Source of the DNA: Allomyces macrogynus ATCC 38327
Taxonomy: Eukaryota > Blastocladiomycota > Blastocladiomycetes > Blastocladiales > Blastocladiaceae
Direction: 5' to 3'
Assembly: GCA_000151295.1 (NCBI GenBank)
Contig: GG745359.1
Location: 228,617-292,616 of the forward strand
Length of the DNA: 64,000 nt
Position numbers and translations under genes: made by a program. Below the pieces are notes generated by a model that was not told the DNA's origin, searched no databases, and worked only from the letters and a program-made list of their open reading frames with translations. How positions within the stretch are numbered: the first letter of the stretch is position 1; every line of letters starts with the position of its first letter. Positions 10,652 through 21,489 of the stretch are shown here, in pieces.

Positions 10652-12276
10652 ATGACGCTGCCCGGGCCGACCTCCGCCGGCATCAGTGATACAACTAGAA
10701 GCACTCGAAACTACGGCAGCGCACCACTTGCAAAACGTTCTCCACCATGGCCGGCATCCATTTCCAGCAACGAGCCGCCAGTCCGACGCACTCGCGGCCA
10801 ACTCGCGGCTGCCGCGACCAAGGCCGTCGACGTGACCAAACCGCAAGAATTGAGCCATGTTGGCCCTGTCAAGCTTGCCGACCGCGTTCGAGACGCTTTC
10901 GAGCTTCTGAACTATGCATCGGCACCGGATTCTGTGGGCCTGGACGCAAAACAGCTCAAGGAATTCCTCAGTGACATGTCGGACGGGTCGACGTTGGCCG
11001 CGGTGTTTCCCAGCGCCGAACCCGACCTTCTCGCGCATTGGGTCTTCGTGGCGCGCACGGCGTCGGTCGTCGTCGAGTGGGCCTGCGACGAACGACCGGT
11101 CGTATCGCTCGCGCGTGTACTCAAGCATGTCGAAGCGCGGCTCGCGGGGACGACTTTATTGGCAAGGACCGTGGGCACGGCGTGGACGGAGGTGTGGTTT
11201 GAAGTGGGGGTCGGGCACGTCATTAAGGTTGGTTTGACACAGCTCTTCGCGGGCGGATGAGCGGACATTGGAGGATTGACATTGATTCGGTGTGCTGTAG
11301 GTCCTCTTTGACGTCGAGGACGGGTGCCTGTTCCAGGCGGTGCACGAGAGAACGCTGATCCACGCTCTTGGCCGTCTCCACCAGGTGCGCTGGCCCAGAA
11401 CTGGTTCACCAGGCTAGCTGGACACTAACCCGATGTGGGGACGTATAGGCCATTGATGCGGCCGCGGCAACCGACTCGAGCAAGGCCGTGACCATGGTGA
11501 CCGTTGCGTCGGACGCGCTGCATGCTCTCTTTGCCCTGATTCGCACCAGTGCGTGCCGACCATCGACCATCCCTCTCTCGCAAGACTCCACCACCCCCTC
11601 ACCTCCGTCCCACCCCTAGCCCATCCCGACCCATGGCACGCGCACGCCCTCCCGCTCGCACACATCGGCCTGCACTTCCTCCACATCGCGTTCGCCCTCC
11701 CCTGTGACTCCCAAACCTATCTGCAGCGCACCTGGGGCCACCTCCTCCGCCTCCTCGCGTCTGTGCAAAGACCTCGCTCTCGCACGCACCGCCGTGACCG
11801 TTCTACGCGACGTGGCCATGACCACCGATTTCGTCACGGACTTGCTCGCGCTCGGCCGCGCGCAACGTGTGCTTATGGCCGCGGTCCAATCAGCGCAGAC
11901 GCACGACATCGATCTTGGCGACTTCGACGAAACGCAGGTGCGTGCGGATGCGGTAGCGACGTATCGCGCGGTCCTGGCGAGGAATAGCGCGTGTGCGTTG
12001 GCGATGTGCGCACTGGATCGGCTCGGGGCGGCGACGAGCGAGGAGAGGGGCGCGTTTCGCGCGGTGGTGGGGGCCAAGGCGGTAAGGGCGCGCGCGGCGG
12101 GGATGGAGGTGGATGGAGAGGTCGACGATGTGGTCGACGAGGCCGTGCGTGGCAAAGAACGCGACGGGATGGAGGTGGATGGCGAGGACGGTGTGGTTGT
12201 TGTCGACGAGATTGTTGCCGAGGACGCGGAAGAGGTAGATGTTATGGTCATTGACGAGAGGCTCTCGCTGAAATAG
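10652..12276 (+). CDS. uncharacterised protein, probably helical-repeat
   Basis: Coding sequence starts at 10652 (an alternative ATG is at 10747) and continues through introns at 11228-11300 and 11385-11448. A third intron begins at 11549, and the acceptor that keeps the frame is at 11770. It ends at 12276. Residues after the low-complexity N-terminus form amphipathic helices (LADRVRDAFELLNYA, LARVLKHVEARLAG, TVASDALHALFALIRT, FVTDLLALGRAQRVLMAAVQ), suggesting an armadillo- or HEAT-like fold. The C-terminus is acidic with a duplicated GMEVDGE motif and many Val/Asp residues. I do not recognise a family. The third intron (222 nt if correct) is the weakest part of the model. Confidence 0.55.
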
Positions 12277-12325
12277 CACCAAATACCTGCGCTTTCGTTG
12301 TTCGAACATGAGTGATTGGTCTGTT

Positions 12326-14142
12326 CTATTGCTCGGCCAAACTCTGCGCGAGCGCAAGCGCCAGCGCATTCTCCTTGTCGACGCCTGCGTTCCAGTGCGC
12401 GGCTATATTCTGTTCTTGTCGCCGCGCGCCCTGGCCAGTCAGGATGACGTAACGGGGCACGTACGCAACCGGTTCGGCGACAACCGTCGCATAGGACTCG
12501 CCGGTGCTCCTGCCGTCGCGCCATTCGCATTCTGCGCTCCACCCTTCCCCGCATGCACGCGTCGTCTCACGCGCTTCTCAAGCGTGCGCACGAGACCCGA
12601 CGCAAACGCAATAAACAGTCGCGGTGGGACAGCTCCACCGACGGCCGGGGCAACAGAGACTCCAATAATCCGGTCGTCGGGCGTTGGGTTCGCGCGCGAC
12701 CGAGCGAGCGTGCGCTTCAGACAAGTTCCTGCTACGGGGTCCCAGAGCCGCACCCACCCGGAAGCAGCCGCCGACAGGATTCGGGCCGCGTCCATGTAGA
12801 GTGCGGTGATCGGGGACACGTGGCCGTGAAGCGCGCGCGAGAGAGAGATCCGTTGATCCGGCTGGAACGGAGTCCTTGCGCCCGGTGCAGGGGGTGGCGC
12901 GTCGGCGGTCGTGGTCATGGTCGCGGGGTCCGCGGGGACTGGGGTTGGAGCGAGGTGCGGGTCGACGGTCCACAGCCACAGCGTGCCCTGCATGTCACAG
13001 ACGAGTACGAGTGTGCGGGTTGGCGTGTCGTTGGCGTCGAGAGTTGCGGCGCCGGTCGTCACTGATACGCACCAGGACATACAGTTGGTCAGACGTAGCC
13101 ACGACCGTCTGCGCAGATTCGGTCGCGGCAATTGCGACAATGGCCGAGGACGGGTGAGGAGCGAGCGGTGGAGACATGGCCATCACGGCCCGCTTGCGTT
13201 TCGGAACGTGCACCCACACGACCATATTGCGTCGCGTGGCCGCGACGAGCGTATCGGGCGACCCAGAGTCGGTCGCCCATGCGATACGGGTCAGCGCGTC
13301 AGGCAAGGTCACGTCGACTTGGCGGAACTCTGGGCCCGAGGGATTGCAGAGCGCGAGCCGCAGGTGGCCCGATTCGTAGCCGAATGCAAACCGAGTTCTA
13401 TACGCACCGGGAATCAGTATCCACCGGAAATGGACAGGTAGAACCTTTTGCGAGCAGAAGTATTGCACGTACGGCGTAAAGTCGATGCACACCGGGTCGT
13501 GCCGCTGGCCGCTTCCAGCGTACCGACCGACTTGGGTCATGGTTTTCTTGTCGAGCTAGACCTTGACGACCGTGCCTGTGCAGTTAACATTATGGACACC
13601 AAAAACGTGGTCAGCCTCGCGCAAACCACTTCAATCTCGTAAATTCGACAAACCAAGACGAACCCGAAACGCCATATGCCAGGTACACGTTTTGCGCGTC
13701 GTCCACGACCATTCGGTCCAACCGCGGTCCACGCGGCGCATGGACGAAAAAGACGGCTGTGGCCTCGACCGTCTGGCGCAGGTACGCGACGCGACGACGG
13801 TACTCGAGCGGCCAACTGGCACCGAGCGCGAGCGGCGCGTCGGCCGCGCCGGAAAAGCATTGCTGGAAGGCGCGTTTCCAGGCCCATGCCGACCGCATCA
13901 GCGCGTGGAAACGGTGGTCGAGGCTAAGTGTTGTTTTTTCGGCCCCGAAGTCAGCGATGGGAATCCGTGCACCGTTGGTGCACGGAAAGGGAGCCGCACG
14001 CCGAGCACGCGGCGAGGTCGCGTGGGTCGAGGAATGATAGGACATGGAGGAGCAGCTCGCCGGGTAAGTCGAGGACGTGTACGCGCGGCCGGGCCGTTCA
14101 GATGGCCGAAGTACTGCCGTTGCCCGTCGCGCTGGACATCAT
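12326..14142 (-). CDS. F-box/WD40-repeat protein with C-terminal UIM-like helix
   Basis: The F-box reads VLDLPGELLLHVLSFLDPRD (about 14070-14010); such domains bind Skp1 in SCF ubiquitin ligases. A 49-nt intron (13924-13972) leads to LDHRFHALMRSAWAWKRAF, the usual post-F-box helix. WD-type blades follow, including TVVATSDQLYVL, spliced across 12988-13072 to GTLWLWTVD, and RALHGHVSPITALY with SGWVRLWDPVAG. The last intron is 12532-12596. The final exon ends ENALALALAQSLAEQ, resembling a ubiquitin-interacting motif. Junctions between about 13640 and 13380 are not fully resolved. The only ATG upstream (14142) runs into TGA at 14098-14100 in the same frame, so initiation is unclear (see findings). 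Substrate-adaptor function is inferred from domain order. Confidence 0.7.
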
Positions 14143-15390
14143 CTTGCAGGCTGAAGCTGGTTGATTGCTGGTTCGAAAATCACGGCGGGCCCGGGATATA
14201 AATTGCGGGTGTCACTGCCGCCGTTGCTGCCCGGAGAGAGAGAGAGAGAGCACGAGGGTCATGAAGTTGCCGCGATATTCAAAGAGTTGAAGGGGTTCAA
14301 GGAGGCGAGCATGGTGGGTTCGTGTGCAGATGTGGGCTGCGTTGGACCGGATTGATCGCTTGACTCATTCGCATTTCCGGGAGGCTCCCACCACGGCGAT
14401 CTTGCGGAGATCGCCACGTGGGAGCGGTCCTCTGGATGGCGTGGGGCAGCCCCGGACGCTCCCCGGCCAGGCAGCCTGCTTTACGCACATCTTCCGCCGC
14501 TGTTCCGTCACTTTTCCTTGGATTTTCCTCGCCGAGGCTCGCTTCCACACCCTCTTGCCGACAAGGCCACGCCAGCAGCAGCAGCAGCAACAAGGCGCGC
14601 GCGGCAGCGAACGTACGCAACCCACTGGCCGGCCAACCCGTGCCGGCGACCATCCCACCTCCGTCAAACGGCCGCCTCTGCCGCCGTCTCCCGCCGCGCA
14701 CACGATCCGCGACTCGCCGCATTGCACGCGCCAACCCTGCCACTGGTCCGTGCCCGACAACGCGCCCGTCCCGCTCGACTCGTTGCGCTTGCGCCGCGGA
14801 GAGGGGGGGTGGTGGGAGACTGCGCGCTCGACTCGCCGTGCCCGCACTCTGCTCCCAAAGACGCCACGGCACGCCGGATCCGGATCCGCCAAGAGAGCAG
14901 CAACAAGGAGATCAGCCCGGCGCGAACGCTCTACACCGCCCGCGCCGCACGAGGCCGACGGGCTGTGATCTGCGCCGCCCAGCCTGCAACACGTCCGCCC
15001 GTCTTTCATGGCCCCGCCGCGCACCCCCGTGGATCGCACTGGATTGCGACTTGGTGCCGCGCAGCAGATCGGGGAATGCGCGCCCGTGAACCATCGGCGG
15101 TCGTGCGACTCCGACACCATGCTCGAGCATCACCGACGAGCGGCGCGCCGGCCATAGCCCGCAGTCTACTCCCCACCCCACTTCGCCGCGCTCTCCCGCC
15201 GTGCCTTGCCCGTCGCCGTATCCATTAATCTGACCTGCGTGCTCCTCCACGTCTTATTCTCGCAGCACCGCGTCAGATCACCCGAGTTTCGTCGCTGCTC
15301 GACTCGCCCTCGTTCCGTTCACAACCGCGCACCCCGCCCCCGTTCCGTTCCGCCCGACCCGACCGTCACCCCTCTCCATCCGCCGCCACT
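14143..15390. other. long intergenic region, no supported gene
   Basis: About 1.25 kb between the F-box and PP2C genes. It contains a (GA)n microsatellite near 14230-14250 and a CAG-rich run near 14570-14590. Several long overlapping frames on both strands have arginine/alanine/serine-rich chance composition and no motif. The PP2C promoter should lie in the last few hundred bases, which are C-rich. Confidence 0.5.
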
Positions 15391-16696
15391 ATGGGTCAAA
15401 CGCTCTCCGAGCCCATCACCGAAAAGCACACGACGCAGGGCGCGTCGAAGCGGTTCCTCTTTGCCGCGTCGGGCATGCAAGGGTGGCGGATATCCATGGA
15501 GGACGCGCACACGACCGAGACCACCATTGGCGACCCGAACGCGCAGATTGGTTTCTTTGCCGTGTTTGACGGCCACGGCGGTACAATTACTCTCTCCTCT
15601 TCGCCACTCGCCAGTCGCCGCTCCCCATGCTCACGCTTGTCTCACTTTCATTCGTAGGGGCCAACGTTGCGCGCTTCTCCGGCACCGAGCTGCACAAGCG
15701 CATTGTCGAGCGCGAGCACTTCAAGAAGGGTGCCTACCATGACGCGCTCAAGGACGGGTTCCTGGCGCTCGACGACGAGTTGCGGCATCACCCCGAGTTT
15801 GAGCACGATCCGTCCGGGTGCACGGCCGTTGCGGCGCTCATTACGCCCGAGAATATTTACGTCGGGAACGCCGGCGACTCGCGCGCCGTCTTGGCCACGG
15901 GCGGGCAGACGATCGCCATGTCGTTTGACCATAAGCCGGGGAACCCCGAGGAGCAGTACCGTATCATGGCGGCGGGTGGGTTTGTCGAGTTTGGCCGCGT
16001 CAACGGTATGTTTTTGGGGGACGCCGGCGAGATGCGGGGTACTGTGCAAACTGAAGGTGTGGGATCCGTGTAGGCAACCTGGCCCTATCGCGTGCGATTG
16101 GCGACTTTGAGTTCAAGCAGAACCCGGACCTGCCGCCCGAAAAGCAGATTGTCACGGCGAATCCCGACATTCAGGAGCGCGCGCTCGGCAACGACGACGA
16201 GTTTTTGATCATGGCGTGCGACGGGATCTGGGATTGCGTGAGCAACGAGGAGTGGTACGTATTCTTGGCCCTCGCACACCCGAACCCGACACGTCATCTC
16301 GGATCACTTGTCTAAATCTCGCCCATCCCCGAACCATCTAGCGTCAGCTACGTGCGCCGGCAAATCGCGCTCGGCAAGCGCCTGCCGACCATTTGTGAGG
16401 AGCTCATGGAAGCGTGCCTCGCGCACGACGCCGAGCTCGGCGGCGTCGGGTGCGACAACATGACCGTGATCCTGATCGCGTTCCTGAACGGGCGGTCTGA
16501 GGACGAGTGGTACGCGTGGATGGCCGACAAGTACGCGCTCGATGGGCCGGTCACGATCGAGTTTGCCGGGCGGCCCGTGGTCTTGAGCAAGCCGGTCGCG
16601 GCAGCCGACGCGCTCGCCAATTCGGCAGCCGACGCGCACGACGACGACGAGAATGATCATAACGAGGTCGACGAGGTCGCGCACAAGTCGGGCTAG
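15391..16696 (+). CDS. PP2C-family serine/threonine phosphatase
   Basis: Four exons (15391-15580, 15658-16005, 16074-16254, 16342-16696) give 357 residues. These are Mn/Mg-dependent phosphatases of the fungal Ptc1-3 type, which switch off stress MAP kinases. Metal-binding and core motifs appear in order: [68 protein letters not shown] and [12 protein letters not shown]. The N-terminus MGQTLSEP fits an N-myristoylation site, as in many PP2C alpha/Ptc2-like proteins, so membrane association is possible. The C-terminus is a short acidic Asp/Glu-rich tail. Introns are 77, 68 and 87 nt. Confidence 0.95.
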
Positions 16697-17725
16697 GCGC
16701 GCGGTGGCCGTGAGCCGAGCTCGTTGGTTGGGTTGGTTGCCGTTTGTTCGCCGGTTTGGTTGGCGCCCGCGCAGTTTCTCTCTCTCCGCTTTGGGTTTGT
16801 TTGTTGGTTCAGTCGGCCCCGGGGGGTCTTTGGGTGAGCGGGCGGTGCCCATCTTCAACGTTTGGTTTGCATTGGTGTTGGTTGGCGCGGTTCTTGTGGT
16901 TTAAGGGTCCCGCGGGGCCCGGGATCTGTGTTCGTCGCACGCCGTCTTATGGTTTTTTTCCGTTTGTCTTTTGGTTTGTTTCGTTCCCCGTTGACCAACG
17001 CAAGTCACTTCGGAAAAATACCTGTGACCTCGGTCGCGCTCAGCGTGGGTCAGCGACGCGATTGCGACAGGATCACGCGAACTCACCTGTCGCGTTGCAG
17101 CGCGAGAACGACGCGTCTCTCGGTCTTGCACGCTCCTCTCCACCAGCTCAGATCAGCAAGTTATCCACACGAACGCCGACAAGGTTCGTGAACCAGTCAT
17201 GCTGCCCACAGGTGGTACCAAAAGTCGGGCAGACGTCAGGTGCGGGCGTCGCGGCCCTGGACGTCGGCGAAGAGCGCAGCATGTTCGAGCAAAGGGGTGC
17301 GAAGAGCGAGAGAGAAGAAAACAGTCGAGGAGCGGCGCCGGTCAGTTGAGGAGAGAGGAGAGGAGAGGGGGCGGGTCGGCGGCCGCGGTGCCTTTATACC
17401 GGCGGCGGCGGTAACGGCCGGGCGCGGCGCGCGTTGTGCGGGCAGGCGGGCCCGGGCATGGTGCTTGGTTGTTTTGCTGCTGACGTTCATGGCGAAGGCG
17501 GTGGGTCGACGGCAGCCAGCTTGACGGCGGCGACGCTTGGCGTTGTGCGGTGGACGACCATCAAAGAGCAAATTTGTGGGAGACACCCGCGTGAAGCCCA
17601 CACTCTCATTGTTAAGCCTTGTTGGCGTTGCGCACTTCAGAAAATCATGATAGAAAGACACTTTCCTGATCGCGAATTCGATCCTTGAACAAAAAATATC
17701 TATTGCTCTTTGGCGCGACGCCGGG
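16697..17725. other. intergenic region between convergent genes
   Basis: About 1 kb between the 3' ends of the PP2C gene and the Ntr1 gene. The first part is T/G-rich (repeated GGTTTG and TTGTTGG), consistent with a 3' untranslated region. No gene, repeat or RNA was supported. Confidence 0.5.
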
Positions 17726-20404
17726 CTACGCTTTGCTCGCCCCATGGCCGCCGCTGCCGCCGCCTGCGCGCCGCACCACCGCTGCCACGTCGCACGGGTC
17801 CCACGCGGTCCGGCTCCCCGCGATAGCCGCCGCCTCCGCAAAGAGCACGCCCTGGTCAAAGTAGACGCGCACACTGCCGTGCCCACCGCCGCGCACCTCG
17901 TAGACCGGCCGCCCCGAGTCGCGCTCGGCCTCGTGCGTCGCGACCAGCATGAGTCCGTGCGCCGCGAGCTCGGCCTCGACCACGTCGCGATACGTCACCG
18001 TCTCGCCCGATCCCGCGGCCGGTACGCGCGCCGAGGCCGTCGCGAGCGGCACTTGCGTACGAGTGCTTGTAGCGGGGGCCTTGGTCGTCTGCGGCATCAG
18101 CACCGCGACGGGCGGTAATTGCTCGCCCGCGACCGCGCGCTGCATCATCTCGAGCGCCGCAGCGAAATACGGCTGCGCGACCGCATCAATCGCCACGTCC
18201 CCGGGCAGGTAAGCACGCCACGTCGCGTACCACTCGCCGACCTCGGCCAAGTCTGCGTCGCGCGCCGAGAGCCACTGGTGCAACACGTCGAGCCACTGCG
18301 TGAAGAACCCGCTGTCGACGAGCACCTTGGCGAGAAGCGACGCCGGGATATACGGGTGCCACTCGATCACGGCCGCGTCGAGCATCGACAAATCTTGGTG
18401 CGCCGGGTTGATGACGAGGCCCTTGGCCAGGAACCGCGTGAGTTTCGGGATCACCGCCTTGCCAACAAACTGCGCGTACGCGTCCTTGTCCCACAGCGCG
18501 CGCCACGGGGCCACGTGCCGAATTCCTTCCCGTATCCCATCGACCGCCGGGTCCCACACGTCCTGCAAATACACAGTGAGCTTGTAGACGAGCGTCGGAA
18601 ACAGCATGCTCACGGGCTCGTTGCGGAAATGCACCGACTCGAGCCACGGGAACAACCACTCGTGCAGCGCCGCTGGCATCGGCGTGCCCGCATCGCTGCG
18701 CCGCGGTCGTTTGCGCGCCGTCCGCGGACTCCACCCGTCAACGGCCATGCGCAGTCGTGGTAAAACGAGGTGCTGCACGATGTAGTGGTAGATGCTGGGT
18801 GTCAAAACCGACGGGTGCCACGCGTCGAGCAGCGCGAGCAGTGGTGCAGGGTCGTGCACCGACCACTGGGCCGTGACTGCGGCGCGCACGCGCGGGAGCC
18901 ACAGGTGCCACAGCAGCGCGTCGTAGTAGGTCGCCTTGCCGCTGTTGCTGCTCGTCGAGTCGCCGTTGGGAGCGAGAACTTGCTGGTCGTCGGCCGTCCG
19001 CCCGTTCTTCGCCGCGGCCGCACGTGGGACGTGGACGGCCGACTTGATCCGTCGGACCACGGTGCGCCCGAAACACGGAGCCGAGAGCGGGTCCCAATCG
19101 GCCAAGAGAACGCGCAAGTGCGGCGTGACGAGCGAGCACGCAAGCGCGTCAAATGGCAAACTCGGGAACGCCTCGCGCGCCGCGACCAATGCGTCCAACA
19201 CCTCGAGCACCGCGTCTGGTAACCGGCTCGCGTCGTTTTCGTCGACCCTCCGTATCCCAGGTGACGCATCGACGGTACGGCCCACGTCCATTGATGTCGC
19301 CACGTCAATCTGCACGTCCTCAATGTCGCGCCGCACCGAATCGGCTGTCGGCGTCGAGTTCACCGATAATGGGGGCACCTTGGCGGCCTGCGCCGCGCGC
19401 GCAATCAGGTCGGTTAGCTGCGAGATCCGGTCCTGCTGGGCCTTTTGCGCTGCGCGGAGCCCGCGCTGCCGTTCCTGCGCCGACGTGAGCAGATCCCGAT
19501 CACGGTCCCGCTGGAGAGCGCGCTGTCGTAGGTCGTGCGAGCCGAGGTCGGCAAATAGCGTCATGTTCTGCACGAGCTCAGCGAGTTTGGTCGTCGTCGG
19601 GTCGAGCACCGAGTCCGGGACGCCGCTGGCGCGCATGTCGATGACGGGAGTCGCGGTATCGACGGACCGTGGCGTACCCAGGTCGTCCGCGTGGTCGAGC
19701 ACGTCCTGTGCGGTCAGGTACGTGCGCTTGACCTTGGCCGATTTCTTGAACGCATTCGATGGAACACGCGGCGGAGCGCGCTTTTCGGGCGGGGGCTTCT
19801 TGCCCTTGAAGGACTCGGGCGCCGGTGGTGCAGGTGGCGGCGGTGTCGGCGTCGCGTCAGGTCGCTCGTCGAAGTCGTTGAACGCGATCCCCATTCCCTG
19901 CGGCCGCTTGACGACTTGGATCGGTTCGACAATACCCTCGCCCTTGGACCCGAGCGCGGTCCCGGGCGTGTACCCCATCTTCATGAGCATCTTAAGCCCA
20001 AGCCCGCCCGTGCCCGCAAACTTGCCAAAATTCTTCCCGACTGCCACCGGTTGATCGGGCGTGGCCACGGCGGGCCCACCTGTCGGTGTCAAGCTCGACG
20101 CGCGCGCCGCGGCACGCAGCCGCTCAGCTTGGACGCGCTTGCGAGCTTCCTGTTGTCGACGGCGGCGCGCATCGTCGTCGTCCTCGGAATCGTCATCGTC
20201 ATCGTCGTTATTGCGCTGTCGGCGCCGGCGCGGGATGCGGTTGCCGCCGTCCTCGTCAGATCCCTCGTCGCTCGACGACATGGCGCCGTGGTCGGACAGC
20301 ACGTCTTGGTCGGCCGCGTCCTCGCGCGGGTCGAGGCGCTCGGGCTCGAACGGGCGGTCGAAGGCCCCGAGCCCGAGGCCGCGCCGCGGTGTATAGTCGT
20401 CCAT
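17726..20404 (-). CDS. G-patch/GCFC spliceosome-disassembly factor (TFIP11/Ntr1-like)
   Basis: Intronless, 892 residues. TFIP11/Ntr1 recruits and activates the DEAH helicase Prp43 through its G-patch to disassemble the intron-lariat spliceosome in the nucleus. The N-terminus is acidic with Asp runs and basic clusters (about 40-100). The G-patch is at about 128-175 (GTGGLGLKMLMKMGYTPGTA, then GIVEPIQVVKRPQGMG). A coiled, Arg/Gln-rich stretch is near 300-340. The GCFC-type region (about 400-750) contains WLPRVRAAVTAQW, LLDAWHPSVLTPSIYHYIVQ and WHPYIPASLLAKVL. The C-terminal dsRBD-like portion has TYRDVVEAELAAHGL. Its start lies only 108 bases from the relic at 20512. Confidence 0.9.
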   Translation of the reverse strand: MDDYTPRRGLGLGAFDRPFEPERLDPREDAADQDVLSDHGAMSSSDEGSDEDGGNRIPRRRRQRNNDDDDDDSEDDDDARRRRQQEARKRVQAERLRAAARASSLTPTGGPAVATPDQPVAVGKNFGKFAGTGGLGLKMLMKMGYTPGTALGSKGEGIVEPIQVVKRPQGMGIAFNDFDERPDATPTPPPPAPPAPESFKGKKPPPEKRAPPRVPSNAFKKSAKVKRTYLTAQDVLDHADDLGTPRSVDTATPVIDMRASGVPDSVLDPTTTKLAELVQNMTLFADLGSHDLRQRALQRDRDRDLLTSAQERQRGLRAAQKAQQDRISQLTDLIARAAQAAKVPPLSVNSTPTADSVRRDIEDVQIDVATSMDVGRTVDASPGIRRVDENDASRLPDAVLEVLDALVAAREAFPSLPFDALACSLVTPHLRVLLADWDPLSAPCFGRTVVRRIKSAVHVPRAAAAKNGRTADDQQVLAPNGDSTSSNSGKATYYDALLWHLWLPRVRAAVTAQWSVHDPAPLLALLDAWHPSVLTPSIYHYIVQHLVLPRLRMAVDGWSPRTARKRPRRSDAGTPMPAALHEWLFPWLESVHFRNEPVSMLFPTLVYKLTVYLQDVWDPAVDGIREGIRHVAPWRALWDKDAYAQFVGKAVIPKLTRFLAKGLVINPAHQDLSMLDAAVIEWHPYIPASLLAKVLVDSGFFTQWLDVLHQWLSARDADLAEVGEWYATWRAYLPGDVAIDAVAQPYFAAALEMMQRAVAGEQLPPVAVLMPQTTKAPATSTRTQVPLATASARVPAAGSGETVTYRDVVEAELAAHGLMLVATHEAERDSGRPVYEVRGGGHGSVRVYFDQGVLFAEAAAIAGSRTAWDPCDVAAVVRRAGGGSGGHGASKA

Positions 20405-20511
20405 GTCGTTGGCGCGCGCGGATTGCAGCAGGTCGTGGTGCGCTGGGTCAGATATATCGTCGTGCAGTTTGCTGGCGTAGTTGTTGGCTTGCAGAGTTGG
20501 TCGCTTGGATC

Positions 20512-21404
20512 ATGGATGACGCTGGGATGACGAACTTGCTCGCCGCAGATCCTGGATTCTATTTGCCACTGCGAGCACTGCGTGTTGTGGCTGAAAACCT
20601 GATGCGTGATGATGCTTGTTGCCAGAGCCGACTAGGATTGTGGATCCCAAACTGGCTCGTTGAGCGATCGACCACGTCATTCGGATCACCTCGATTGGTC
20701 TCTGCTTGAAGCGCACCGTGTCGGCTGTGCTGATCAGACGCTGTTCGTCCGCGACGCTCGCCTGTCGACGTCCGAGTCCCGCGCCGAGCTTATCGTGTGC
20801 ACCTCCCCCATCAAGGACCAAGTCGCGACCACCTTCTCGGTCCCGCTACCCGCGAAATCCACCGTCAACCGCGTCATTACTGGGTACCGTCGAAAATGCG
20901 GCCCTCGCCGCGACCGTTCTCCACCGACTTCACCCTTCCCTCCCGCTCGCATCTCTCGGTGCCGCCCTCGAATCCATGCAGTGGCCCGCGCGGCTCGACC
21001 GCTCCCTCTCCCTCCCATTTGACGCGGCCCACCCGACCCCAATTCTCCTTGACGGCTCGCACAATCATGACGGAGCCCGTGCGCTGCGAGCGTACCTCGA
21101 CGTCCACTGCTCCGCGCGACTCAAGTGGGTCCTGGGGATGACAGCCGGTAAGGATGTGTCGGGAGTGTTGCGCACGCTCGTGCGCGGACGGCGACACGGT
21201 GGTGTGCGTTGGGTTCGGGGACGCCAAAGGGTATGCCATGGATTCCATCCACGGACCGTCGCGCCCGGGACCACTGCGGTAGAGCGGGTTTCGCTCGTGA
21301 CGAGCGAGTATTTGGGCCGTTGGAGGCTCCCGTGGTCGTGGCGGGGAGTTTGTACCCTCGCGGCGGACGTGTACCGTTGGGCAGGCAAGGGAGCAACATG
21401 CTGA
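20512..21404 (+). pseudogene. folylpolyglutamate/dihydrofolate synthase relic
   Basis: Only the C-terminal half of a Mur-ligase-type folate enzyme is recognisable, spread over at least four frame changes. TVENAALAATVLHRL, ESMQWPARLDR and TPILLDGSHNHDGARALRAY (the substrate-binding LDGxHN motif) are in one frame around 20880-21170. GDTVVCVGFGDA follows in a second frame, KGMPWI and APVVVAGSLY in a third, and LAADVYRW back in the first, ending at 21404. The N-terminal ATP-binding half with its GTxGKGS P-loop is absent, and only about 100 bases separate this piece from the Ntr1 start. Shifts of one base with no GT-AG boundaries indicate indel decay rather than introns. Upstream text (20640-20870) may be further eroded coding sequence. 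Confidence 0.75.
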
Positions 21405-21489
21405 AGCGTAGCGTCGCGATCCAAAAAGTATACAGACATAGATGCTACTACAGCCAATAATTGAACAAAACTGGAGCGGCAGCACCCGC

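Noticed and set aside
14297..15228. Five overlapping frames of 190-250 codons upstream of the PP2C gene
   Set aside because: All overlap each other in different frames with low-complexity chance composition and no recognisable domain.
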